Of a DNA stretch of 64,000 bases, positions 10,397-18,492 are shown one piece after another (positions within the stretch are counted from its first letter, which is position 1; every line of letters begins with the position of its first letter). The translations under genes and the position numbers were made by a program. The notes below the pieces were generated by a model that made no database searches, was not told the origin of the DNA, and saw only the letters and a program-made list of their open reading frames with translations. The DNA lies in contig NZ_CP029985.1 of NCBI RefSeq assembly GCF_003355005.1, forward strand, positions 2,347,001 to 2,411,000, read 5' to 3'. This DNA is from Sphingomonas sp. FARSPH. GTDB lineage: Bacteria; Pseudomonadota; Alphaproteobacteria; Sphingomonadales; Sphingomonadaceae.

Positions 10397-12562
10397 TCAG
10401 CTTTCGAATTGCAGCATCACCGTGGCGAGCGGCGGCAGCGTGACCCAGGCCGCGCCGTCCTTCGCATCGACGCCGCCCATGTTGCCAAGGCCCGAGCCCC
10501 AATATTCGTGCGCATCGGAATTGATGATCTCGCGCCAGCGCCCGTCATACGGCAAAGGCACACGATACGGCGCGCGCGCGACGGGGGTCAGGTTGGCGAT
10601 GACCGCGACCGGCCGTTCGCCCGGCGCCTTGCGCAGCCAGGCGAAGACGGAATTGGCGGCATCGTCGGCGATCAGCCATGCGAACCCGTCGCCCTCGCAA
10701 TCGCGGGCGTAGAGCGCCGGCGTGTCGCGATAGACGCGGTTGAGGTCGCGCACCAGGTTGCGCACGCCCTCGTGCGAATGCGCGCCGCGCAAGGACCAGT
10801 CGAGCGCGCGATCCTCGCTCCACTCGCGCCGCTGCGCGAACTCCTGTCCCATGAACAGCAGCTTCTTGCCCGGATAGCCCCACATGAACGCATAGAGGCT
10901 GCGCAGGTTGGCGAACTTCTGCCAGTCGTCGCCCGGCATCTTTTCCAGCAACGTGCCCTTGCCGTGGACGACCTCGTCATGGCTGAGCGGCAGGACGAAG
11001 TTTTCGCTGAACGCGTAGACCAGCCCGAAGTTGATCTCGCCGTGGTGATGACGCCGATGGATGGGCAGCCTCGCGAAATACTGGAGCGTGTCGTGCATCC
11101 ACCCCATGTTCCACTTGAACCCGAAGCCCAGGTTGCTGCGGCTGGCTTCGTTGAGCGCAGGCGCGGAGACGCCCGGCCAGCTGGTCGATTCCTCGGCGAC
11201 GGTGAAGATGCCCGGGTGCTCTCGATAGACCGCGCGGTTCATCGCGCGCAGGAAGTCGACCGCCTCCCAATTCTCGCGCCCGCCCTCGGCATTGGGAATC
11301 CATTCGCCCGGCTCGCGGCTGTAGTCGCGGTACAGCATCGAGGCGACCGCATCGACGCGCAGCCCGTCGACGTGATAGCGCTCCGCCCAGAACAGCGCGT
11401 TGTTGACCAGGAACGACTCTACCTCGCGCCGCCCGAAATTATAGATCGCGGTATTCCAGTCGGGGTGAAAGCCGAGCCGCGGGTCCTCGTGCTCGTACAG
11501 CGCGGTGCCGTCGAAATGGGCAAGGCCGTGCGCATCGGTCGGGAAATGCGCGGGCACCCAGTCGAGGATGACGCCAATGCCCGCCTGATGCGCGCCGTCG
11601 ACGAAGCGCGCGAACCCTTCGTGATCGCCGAAGCGCGCGGACGGCGCATAGAGCCCGGTCGTCTGATACCCCCACGACGGGTCATAGGGATGCTCGCTGA
11701 CCGGCATGAACTCGATGTGCGTGAAGCCCAGGTCGACGACATAGGGGATGAGCCGGTCGGCAAGCGCGTCCCAGCTCAGATACCAGCCATGTTCGTCGCG
11801 GTCCCATGATCCGGCATGTACTTCGTAGATGCTGATCGGCACGCGGCGCGGGTCGACCTTTGCCCAGGCATCGCGGTGCGCCGCATCGTGCCAGACGTGC
11901 GCTGGCGGCGCGGTGGTGACGGACGCGGTCTTCGGGCGCAGTTCGGCGGCGAAGGCGAAGGGGTCCGCCTTCAGCGGCTGCACCGCGCCGTCCGGCCCGA
12001 CGATCTCGAACTTGTACGCGCGGCCCGGTCCGATGTCGGGCAGGAATATCTCCCACACCCCCACCGCGCCGCGGCGGCGCATGACGTGGCGCGCACCGTT
12101 CCAGTCGTTGAAGTCGCCGACGACCGACACGCGCCGCGCATTGGGCGCCCAGACCGCGAAATGCGTGCCGTGCGCGCCCTCATGCTCGATCCAGTGCGCG
12201 CCCACCTTGTCCCACAGGCGAAGGTGCGTGCCTTCCGCCATCAGATAATCGTCGGTCGGGCCCAGCACCGGGCCGAAGCTGTACGGGTCGGTCAGCCACC
12301 ATTCGGCGCCGAACCCTTGCGCCTTGTACTTCAGCGGCTGCGGATCGCCGGGCAGCACCCCCTCGAACAGGCCGCGCCCGTCGATGCGGGCCAGCGGGCC
12401 GAGCGACGCGCCGGCAAGGTCGTGTGCCTCCACCGTCTCCGCGCCGGGTACGAGCGCGCGCGCGAAACTGCCCTTCGGCGCGGCGAAGACGCCGAGCAGG
12501 GCGAAGGGATCGTCGTGCCGACCCTCCACCAGGGCATCGATCGCGGCGCGCGACGGCGTCAC
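10397..12562 (-). CDS. glgB: 1,4-alpha-glucan branching enzyme
   Basis: 721 residues (E. coli GlgB 728). Domains are an N-terminal CBM48 pair (about 1-225), a GH13 barrel and a C-terminal beta domain. Catalytic residues are nucleophile Asp404 (GLRVDAVAS), acid/base Glu457 (VAEEST) and Asp529 (LSHDEVVHG), nearly the same numbering as E. coli. It introduces alpha-1,6 branches into glycogen. The start is GTG at 12562, overlapping the glgP stop as GTGA, which marks translational coupling; it yields the start (M)TPSRAAIDALVEGRHDDPF. Confidence 0.96.
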   Translation of the reverse strand: MTPSRAAIDALVEGRHDDPFALLGVFAAPKGSFARALVPGAETVEAHDLAGASLGPLARIDGRGLFEGVLPGDPQPLKYKAQGFGAEWWLTDPYSFGPVLGPTDDYLMAEGTHLRLWDKVGAHWIEHEGAHGTHFAVWAPNARRVSVVGDFNDWNGARHVMRRRGAVGVWEIFLPDIGPGRAYKFEIVGPDGAVQPLKADPFAFAAELRPKTASVTTAPPAHVWHDAAHRDAWAKVDPRRVPISIYEVHAGSWDRDEHGWYLSWDALADRLIPYVVDLGFTHIEFMPVSEHPYDPSWGYQTTGLYAPSARFGDHEGFARFVDGAHQAGIGVILDWVPAHFPTDAHGLAHFDGTALYEHEDPRLGFHPDWNTAIYNFGRREVESFLVNNALFWAERYHVDGLRVDAVASMLYRDYSREPGEWIPNAEGGRENWEAVDFLRAMNRAVYREHPGIFTVAEESTSWPGVSAPALNEASRSNLGFGFKWNMGWMHDTLQYFARLPIHRRHHHGEINFGLVYAFSENFVLPLSHDEVVHGKGTLLEKMPGDDWQKFANLRSLYAFMWGYPGKKLLFMGQEFAQRREWSEDRALDWSLRGAHSHEGVRNLVRDLNRVYRDTPALYARDCEGDGFAWLIADDAANSVFAWLRKAPGERPVAVIANLTPVARAPYRVPLPYDGRWREIINSDAHEYWGSGLGNMGGVDAKDGAAWVTLPPLATVMLQFES

Positions 12563-15006
12563 ATCACGCCCCAGATCTGCTTCGCATATTCGCCGATCGT
12601 GCGGTCGGACGAGAACCAGCCCATGTTGGCGACGTTGAGAATCGCAGAGCGGCCCCAGGCGGCCGGATCGCTCCACCGTGCATCGACGCTGCGCTGCGCG
12701 GCGGTATAGGCGTCGAAATCGGCCGCGACCATGAACCAGTCGTGGTCGTACAACCCGCCCATCAACCCCTTGTATCGGTCGGGATCGTCCGGGGAGAAGA
12801 CGCCCGACGCGATCGCGCTGACCGCCTGTGCCAGCTCGCGCGACCCCTCGATCACGTCGCGCGGGGTGTAGCCTGCAGCGCGCTTGTCGGCGACCTCGTC
12901 CGCGGTCAGGCCGAAGATGAAGATGTTGTTGTCGCCGACATGCTCCATGATCTCGATGTTCGCGCCGTCGAGCGTGCCGATCGTCAGCGCGCCGTTGAGC
13001 GCGAACTTCATGTTGCCCGTGCCCGACGCCTCCATCCCCGCGGTGCTGATCTGTTCCGACAGATCGGCGGCCGGGATCATACGCTCGGCCAGCGAAACGT
13101 TGTAATTGGGGACGAACGCGACCTTCAGCAGGTCGCCGACAGCGGGATCGGCGTTGATCCGCTTGGCGATGTCGTTGGCCAGTTTGATGACCAGTTTGGC
13201 ATTGTGATAGCTCGACGCCGCCTTGCCCGCGAACAGCTTTACCCGCGGCGTCCAGTCGCGTTCCGGGTGGCTCCTGATCTGGTCGTACAGCGCGACCGTC
13301 TCGATCAGGTTGAGCAACTGACGCTTGTATTCATGGATCCGCTTGATCTGGACGTCGAAGATCGCGTCCGGATTGGTCCGCAAGCCGATGGTTTCCTTCA
13401 GGTAATTCGACAGCATTACCTTGTTCGAACGCTTCACCGCGGCAAAGCGCTCCCGGAAGGTCATGTCGTCGGCAAACGGCGCGAGCGCGGTCAGTTTCTG
13501 CGCGTCGTCGCGGAAATCGCCGCCGATCGCCTCGGCGATCAGCGCGGTCAGATCGGGATTGCATTCCAGCAGCCAGCGGCGCGGCGTGATGCCGTTGGTC
13601 TTGTTGTTGATCCGCTCGGGGAACAGCCGGTGCAGGTCGGCGAACACCGTCTTCTTCATGAGTTCGGTATGCAGGGCCGCGACGCCGTTGACCGAATGGC
13701 TGCCCGCGAAGGCCAGGTTCGCCATGCGCACGCGCCGCTCGCCGCCCTCGTCGATCAGGCTGATCGCCGCGATCGCGGCATCGTCGACGCCGGCGACCTT
13801 GCGCGCGTCGCGCAGCAGCTTGGCGTTGATCTGGTAGACGATCTGCATGTGCCGCGGCAGCAGCCGCTCGAACAGCGGCAGCGGCCAGCTTTCCAGCGCC
13901 TCGGGCAGCAAAGTGTGGTTGGTGTAGCCGAAGGTCGCGCGCGTGATGTCCCACGCTTCGTCGAAGGCGATGTCGTGGAAATCGACCAGCAGCCGCATCA
14001 GCTCGGCGACGGACACCGCCGGGTGCGTGTCGTTGAGCTGGATCGCCGCCTTGTCCGGCAATGTGCGGATATCGCCGAAATACTGGACGTGGCGGCGCAC
14101 GATGTCCTGGATCGACGCGGAGCTGAAGAAATATTCCTGACGCAGGCGCAATTCCTGCCCCGCCGGCGTCGAATCGTTGGGATAGAGGACGCGGGTCAGC
14201 GTCTCGGCGCGCAACTCTCCGGCGAGCGCGCCCTGGAAATCGCCCGCGTTGAACTGGTCGAGGCGGATGGGATCGAACGCGCGCGCACGCCACAGCCTGA
14301 GCGTGTTGACGCGTTTGCCGCGCCAGCCGACCATCGGCGTGTCATAGGCGACCGCCTGCACCGCCTCGGCCGGGTTCCAGTGCGTCAGGCCGCTCGCCTT
14401 GGTCGTCACCTCGCCACCGAAGCCGACGAAATAGGCGCTCTCGCGCCGCTCGAACTCCCACGGATTGCCATGCGCCAGCCACGTCTCGGGCAGTTCGACC
14501 TGCCAGCCGTCGTCGATCCGCTGGCGGAACATGCCGTTCACGTAGCGGATGCCATAGCCATAGGCGGGCAGGTCGAGGCTGGCGAGGCTCTCCATGAAAC
14601 ACGCCGCCAGCCGGCCAAGGCCACCGTTGCCGAGCGCGGCGTCGGGTTCGATCTCCTCGATCGTCGCCAGGTCGACGCCCAGCGAGGCGAGCGCCGCGCC
14701 GACTTCCGCCGTATGGCGCAGGTTCGACAAGGCGTCGCGCAGCAGCCGCCCGATCAGGAATTCGAGGCTGAGGTAATAGACGCGCTTCGCCCCCGCGGCG
14801 TGCGCCGCCTTGGTCGATTCCATCCAGCGTTCGATGATCTCATTGCGCAGCGTCAGGATCGTCGCCGCCAGCCAGTCGTGCGGTCGCGCCGCCTGCGCGT
14901 CCTTGCCGATCCGGTGGACCAGCGTGTCGACGATCGCAGAGGCGAGCGCGCGGGTTTCTGCGTCGGTATCGATGGGGGCGGCGGTGGGCGAGGAGCGATC
15001 GGTCAC
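12559..15006 (-). CDS. glgP: Glycogen/starch phosphorylase
   Basis: 815 residues, GT35 family, with the pyridoxal-phosphate lysine at about 667 in GTGNMKFALNG and the N-terminal YYLSLEFLIGR signature. It releases glucose 1-phosphate from glycogen chain ends. It is the first gene of the minus-strand glgP-glgB-glgC-glgA-pgm-glgX operon, an order like the glgPBCA-pgm cluster known in Agrobacterium. The start is GTG at 15006 with no strong ribosome binding site. A downstream start is possible, but the N-terminal extension MTDRSSPTAAPIDTD fits the family's variable start. Confidence 0.95.
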   Translation of the reverse strand: MTDRSSPTAAPIDTDAETRALASAIVDTLVHRIGKDAQAARPHDWLAATILTLRNEIIERWMESTKAAHAAGAKRVYYLSLEFLIGRLLRDALSNLRHTAEVGAALASLGVDLATIEEIEPDAALGNGGLGRLAACFMESLASLDLPAYGYGIRYVNGMFRQRIDDGWQVELPETWLAHGNPWEFERRESAYFVGFGGEVTTKASGLTHWNPAEAVQAVAYDTPMVGWRGKRVNTLRLWRARAFDPIRLDQFNAGDFQGALAGELRAETLTRVLYPNDSTPAGQELRLRQEYFFSSASIQDIVRRHVQYFGDIRTLPDKAAIQLNDTHPAVSVAELMRLLVDFHDIAFDEAWDITRATFGYTNHTLLPEALESWPLPLFERLLPRHMQIVYQINAKLLRDARKVAGVDDAAIAAISLIDEGGERRVRMANLAFAGSHSVNGVAALHTELMKKTVFADLHRLFPERINNKTNGITPRRWLLECNPDLTALIAEAIGGDFRDDAQKLTALAPFADDMTFRERFAAVKRSNKVMLSNYLKETIGLRTNPDAIFDVQIKRIHEYKRQLLNLIETVALYDQIRSHPERDWTPRVKLFAGKAASSYHNAKLVIKLANDIAKRINADPAVGDLLKVAFVPNYNVSLAERMIPAADLSEQISTAGMEASGTGNMKFALNGALTIGTLDGANIEIMEHVGDNNIFIFGLTADEVADKRAAGYTPRDVIEGSRELAQAVSAIASGVFSPDDPDRYKGLMGGLYDHDWFMVAADFDAYTAAQRSVDARWSDPAAWGRSAILNVANMGWFSSDRTIGEYAKQIWGVM

Positions 15007-15037
15007 GACATACCCATGCTGTTGGTGGTGTCGGCGT

Positions 15038-15068
15038 ATACTAAAGGCGCGAATATGACGTCTGTCAC
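15038..15068 (-). promoter_or_regulatory. Weak candidate promoter of the glg operon
   Basis: On the minus strand GTGACA (15068-15063) and TAGTAT (15043-15038) resemble -35 and -10 hexamers, but the spacer is 19 nt, longer than optimal. The position, 32 nt before the glgP GTG, is suitable. No other candidate is evident in the 82 bp gap to mntH. Confidence 0.28.
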
Positions 15069-15088
15069 CGCAAAAGCGCGCGTGGCGC

Positions 15089-16387
15089 TCACATCATGCC
15101 CCATAACAAGGTGGCGTTGAGCCCGATGATGATCGCGGCGATCACCCAGGCGAGCGTGCGCAGCCATAGCGGGCTGACGAAATGGCCCATGATCGCGCGC
15201 CGCCCGGTGAAGATGACCAATGGCACCACCGCAAAGGGCAACTGCAGGCTGAGGATCACCTGGCTCAGCACGAGCAGCCGCGTCGCACCGCCGTCGCCCA
15301 TCGCGCCGACGACGATCACCGCCGGGACGATCGCGAGCAGCCGCGTCACCAGCCGGCGCAGCCAGACGGGCAGGCGGATGTCGAGGAATCCCTCCATCAC
15401 GATCTGCCCGGCGAGCGTGCCGGTGACGGTGGAATTCTGCCCTGACGCGAGCAGGGCGACGCCGAACACGATGCTCGCCGCCCCGACGCCCATCGTCGGC
15501 GCGAGCAGGTGATACGCCTCGTCGATGTCGGCGACGCCCGTCCTGCCCGATGCGTGGAAGACGGCGGCGGCGAGGATCAGGATCGCCGCGTTGATGAAGA
15601 AGGCAAGCCCGAGCGCCAGCGTGCTGTCGATCGTCGCCAGTCGCACCGCCTCGCTCTTGCCCGCCTCGTCATGGGCGAAGGCGCGCGTCTGTACGATCGA
15701 GGAATGGAGGTAGAGGTTGTGCGGCATCACCGTCGCGCCGAGGATGCCGATCGCGAGATACAGTTTGGCCGGATCGGTGACGATGCCCGGCGTCGGCACC
15801 AGCCCGGCGAGCACGCCGCCAAGGTCGGGCTTCGCGTGGAACAGCTCGAACGCGAAACAGCCCGCGATGATCAGCAGCAGCGCGACGATGAACGCCTCGA
15901 TCTTGCGGAATCCATAACGTTGCAGCGCGAGGATCAGGAACACGTCGAACGCGGTGACCAGCACGCCCCAGACGAGCGGGATGTCGAACAGAAGCTTCAG
16001 CGCGATCGCGGTGCCCAGCACCTCGGCAAGGTCGCAGGCGACGATCGCTACCTCCGCCAGCGCCCACAGCGCGATCGCCACCGGACGGCGATAGTGCGCA
16101 CGGCACGCCTGCGCGAGGTCGAGCCCCGCGGCGATCCCGAGCCGCGCCGACAGCGCCTGCAGCACGATCGCCATCAGGTTCGACAAGAGTACGACCGACA
16201 GCAAGGTGTAGCCGAACGCCGATCCGCCCGCGATGTCGGTCGCCCAGTTGCCCGGGTCCATATAGCCGACCGCGACGAGAAATCCCGGCCCAAGGAACGC
16301 GGCGAGCCGCCGGCCGGGTTTTCCGCCGACAGGCAATGCGACGCTGCGATGGCTGCCGATCAGGGACGGGGAAGAGGTAGGGGGCAT
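15089..16387 (-). CDS. mntH: NRAMP-family divalent metal (Mn2+/Fe2+) transporter
   Basis: 432 residues with about 11 hydrophobic segments. The family-defining metal-binding motifs are DPGN at 44-47 in the first transmembrane helix and MPHN at 221-224 in the sixth. It is a proton-coupled importer of Mn2+ (and Fe2+) in the inner membrane. I chose ATG 16387 because it gives a normal short cytoplasmic N-terminus. The open frame continues to 16468 but the extra residues do not look like NRAMP. The ribosome binding site is weak. A long, comparatively AT-rich leader with an inverted repeat lies upstream. Confidence 0.9.
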   Translation of the reverse strand: MPPTSSPSLIGSHRSVALPVGGKPGRRLAAFLGPGFLVAVGYMDPGNWATDIAGGSAFGYTLLSVVLLSNLMAIVLQALSARLGIAAGLDLAQACRAHYRRPVAIALWALAEVAIVACDLAEVLGTAIALKLLFDIPLVWGVLVTAFDVFLILALQRYGFRKIEAFIVALLLIIAGCFAFELFHAKPDLGGVLAGLVPTPGIVTDPAKLYLAIGILGATVMPHNLYLHSSIVQTRAFAHDEAGKSEAVRLATIDSTLALGLAFFINAAILILAAAVFHASGRTGVADIDEAYHLLAPTMGVGAASIVFGVALLASGQNSTVTGTLAGQIVMEGFLDIRLPVWLRRLVTRLLAIVPAVIVVGAMGDGGATRLLVLSQVILSLQLPFAVVPLVIFTGRRAIMGHFVSPLWLRTLAWVIAAIIIGLNATLLWGMM

Positions 16388-16570
16388 CGACCCGAAGATG
16401 TGGCCGATGCGCGCCGCATGGGCAAAGAGAATGTTTTTTCGGAAAGCCGGGAACCGAAACCCGAACACCGTGTGCGGCGGGGCGCATTTCCGGTCAAGGC
16501 TCGTGCGCCTGACCTACACGTCGGCGAAGAGCTACCTATATTGGGCCGAACAGCTATTTCTCATGGAAGC

Positions 16571-16613
16571 CAATGTTCAAGCAACGATCGAACCTTTTTT
16601 GGTTCGGACATTG
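16571..16613. promoter_or_regulatory. Nested inverted repeat in the mntH upstream region
   Basis: The outer arms CAATGT (16571-16576) and ACATTG (16608-16613) enclose a perfect 6 bp hairpin CGAACC/GGTTCG with a T6 loop (16589-16606). It lies 45 nt past the stop of the upstream glycosylase gene and about 180 nt before mntH, in one of the least GC-rich patches of the window. It could be an operator or part of a transcript leader. It lacks a following T-run on the minus strand, so it is not an obvious terminator. Confidence 0.45.
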
Positions 16614-16658
16614 CGCGTTTTGGTGTCAATTTTGTCAAGACTCGTCATATGGCGCGCC

Positions 16659-17291
16659 TCAGACCGGCGCCTTGTCGTCGGGGCCGGCGCCGTAATGGTG
16701 CCACGTGAAGATGGCGAGTGCGCCGCGGTGCGGGCGCCAGGATTCGGCGAGTGCGCGCACCATTTTCTCGGAGGGGCGTGCGTCGTGGCCGAGCAGGCGG
16801 CCGACCTCGATCTGGACGGCGAGGTCGCCGGCGGGCCAGATGTCGGTGCGCCCCTCGGCGAACAGCAGGTAGATTTCCGCCGACCAGCGGCCGATGCCCT
16901 TGACGCGGACGAGCTGCGCGATCGCTTCTTCGTCGTCGGCGGGCAGATTGTCGAGGTCGAGCCGCCCGCTCGTCACCTCTTCGGCGAGGCTGCGCGCGTA
17001 GGACGCCTTCTGCCGCGACAGGCCCGCCGCGCGCAGCGTCTCGTCGCTGGCCGCCAGGATCGTGTGCGGGTCGCTGGGGTTGCCGACCAGCGTCTCCAGC
17101 TTGCGATAGACCGCGTTCGCCGACTGGACGCTGACCTGCTGGCCGATGATCGTGCGCAGCAACGTGTCGTACCCGCGCGCACGGATGCGTGGCGCGGGGT
17201 AGCCGACCCGCGCCAGCCCGGCGGCGAAGGCGGGTTCGCGCGCCGCGAGCGCGTCGAGATCGGCGCGCAGCTGTTCCTCGCTCAGCCCCAT
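16659..17291 (-). CDS. DNA-3-methyladenine glycosylase II (AlkA/HhH-GPD type)
   Basis: 210 residues, an HhH-GPD base-excision glycosylase. The helix-hairpin-helix is LVRVKGIGRWSAE (127-139) and the catalytic aspartate is Asp156 in WPAGDLAVQ. The early segment RTIIGQQVSVQSA is also typical. It removes alkylated purines. It lacks the N-terminal domain of E. coli AlkA and so resembles the shorter alphaproteobacterial forms. The start ATG 17291 gives MGLSEEQL. The gene is divergent from the ferredoxin gene with 57 bp between starts. Confidence 0.88.
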   Translation of the reverse strand: MGLSEEQLRADLDALAAREPAFAAGLARVGYPAPRIRARGYDTLLRTIIGQQVSVQSANAVYRKLETLVGNPSDPHTILAASDETLRAAGLSRQKASYARSLAEEVTSGRLDLDNLPADDEEAIAQLVRVKGIGRWSAEIYLLFAEGRTDIWPAGDLAVQIEVGRLLGHDARPSEKMVRALAESWRPHRGALAIFTWHHYGAGPDDKAPV

Positions 17292-17348
17292 GCTTGATCC
17301 GGGGTGGCGGCCGCGGCTAGGGCGCGGGTCACGTTTCTGGAGAAGATC

Positions 17349-17666
17349 ATGGCCAAGCTTATCGTCGTCACGCGCGCGGGGGAAGAACGCGAAATCAACG
17401 GCGAAGCCGGCTTGTCGGTGATGGAGGTGATCCGCGACGGCGGGATCGACGAAATCCTGGCGCTGTGCGGTGGCTGCTGTTCGTGCGCGACGTGCCACGT
17501 CCATGTCGACCCGGCGTTCGCCGACAAGCTGCCGCCGATGGGCGAGGACGAGAACGACCTGCTCGATTCGGTCGATGATCGCGACGCGACGAGCCGCCTG
17601 TCGTGCCAGCTGCCGTTCGGCCCGGCGCTGGACGGGATGCGCGTGACGATCGGCGCGGACGACTGA
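17349..17666 (+). CDS. [2Fe-2S] ferredoxin, adrenodoxin/Isc type
   Basis: 105 residues with the C-X5-C-X2-C-X36-C spacing of adrenodoxin-type ferredoxins: Cys40, Cys46, Cys49 and Cys86. Two further cysteines (43 and 44) lie inside the cluster loop CGGCCSCATC. It is a soluble electron carrier; in this family partners include Fe-S assembly, cytochrome P450s and hydroxylases, but no partner is adjacent. The ribosome binding site GGAGAAG (17339-17345) supports ATG 17349. A hairpin plus T4 at 17680 ends the unit, so it is probably monocistronic. Confidence 0.92.
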   Translation: MAKLIVVTRAGEEREINGEAGLSVMEVIRDGGIDEILALCGGCCSCATCHVHVDPAFADKLPPMGEDENDLLDSVDDRDATSRLSCQLPFGPALDGMRVTIGADD

Positions 17667-17679
17667 GCGAGCGTGAAGG

Positions 17680-17706
17680 CCCCTCCCCCTGAAGGGGAGG
17701 GGTTTT
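17680..17706 (+). terminator. Rho-independent terminator after the ferredoxin gene
   Basis: Perfect 9 bp stem CCCCTCCCC/GGGGAGGGG (17680-17688 with 17694-17702), 5 nt loop, followed by TTTT (17703-17706). It begins 14 nt after the ferredoxin stop and ends 10 nt before the convergent rlmB stop. Confidence 0.75.
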
Positions 17707-17715
17707 CCGGAACGA

Positions 17716-18459
17716 TTACCGCGCCGCCACCGCGTAGAGCGCGATCGCGGCGGCGTTGGAGACGTTGAGGCTCTCCACCTTGTGGCTGATCGGCAGCTTG
17801 GCGAGTTCGTCGCAATGCGCCTCGGTATTCTGGCGCATGCCTTCGCCTTCCGCGCCGAGCACGATGCAGATGCGCTGGTCGCCCATCGCCTGCGCCAGCG
17901 TCTGGCTGGCGTGTCCGGTCAGCCCGATCCGCCAGAAGCCGGCCTCCGCAATCTCCTCCAGCGCACGGGCGAGATTGACGACGCGCACCCAGGGCACCGT
18001 CTCCAGCGCGCCTGACGCCGAGCGTGCGACCGTGCCGCTTTCGGGCGGCGCGTGCCGGTCCTGCGTGACGATGCCGAGCGCATCGAACGCCGCGGCGGAG
18101 CGCAGGATCGCGCCGACATTGTGCGGATCGGTGACCTGGTCGAGCACGACGAGCGGGCGCCGGTCGTCCTGCCCCGCGATCAGCAGGTCGCCCAGCCACA
18201 TGTCCTCCAGCGGCTCGACCTCCGCGACCAGCCCCTGATGCGGCGCGTCGGCGGGGACGAGGCGGCCGAGGTCGGCGACGTCCGCATAGGTGACGGGCAG
18301 CACCGGCGGCAGGTCGAGCGCCGCCAGCGCCTCGCGCGTGCCCCACAGCTTGCGCACGACGCGATCGGGGTTGGCGAGCGCGGCGGTCACCGCGTGGCGG
18401 CCCCAGAAGCGCGGGCGGTTGGCGGTGCCCGTCGACGGGCGATGGCCACGGCGCGACAT
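17716..18459 (-). CDS. rlmB: 23S rRNA (guanosine-2'-O)-methyltransferase, SpoU/TrmH family
   Basis: 247 residues with an N-terminal substrate-binding domain (about 15-90) and a C-terminal SPOUT knot. SpoU motifs are LDQVTDPHNVGAILRSA, VLGAEGEGMR and LPISHKVESLNVSNAAAI. RlmB methylates G2251 of 23S rRNA in E. coli; TrmH-family relatives with other targets cannot be excluded by motifs alone. It lies 33 nt downstream of the M28 peptidase gene on the same strand and may be cotranscribed. Confidence 0.88.
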   Translation of the reverse strand: MSRRGHRPSTGTANRPRFWGRHAVTAALANPDRVVRKLWGTREALAALDLPPVLPVTYADVADLGRLVPADAPHQGLVAEVEPLEDMWLGDLLIAGQDDRRPLVVLDQVTDPHNVGAILRSAAAFDALGIVTQDRHAPPESGTVARSASGALETVPWVRVVNLARALEEIAEAGFWRIGLTGHASQTLAQAMGDQRICIVLGAEGEGMRQNTEAHCDELAKLPISHKVESLNVSNAAAIALYAVAAR

Positions 18460-18492
18460 CAGCGGGCGGCCCTGGGCAGGAAGGTGGAAAGA

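Noticed and set aside
12424..15120. A nearly 900-codon open frame on the plus strand opposite glgP
   Set aside because: It is antisense to a clearly conserved phosphorylase. Its product is Arg/Asp/Val-rich and without domains, as expected for the complementary frame of GC-rich coding DNA.
15089..16468. Longer mntH with 27 extra N-terminal residues
   Set aside because: The extra residues do not resemble NRAMP N-termini; ATG 16387 gives the normal layout.
16540..16570. AGCTA-containing sequence upstream of mntH considered as an MntR box
   Set aside because: The two AGCTA elements are direct, not inverted, and do not match the known MntR palindrome.
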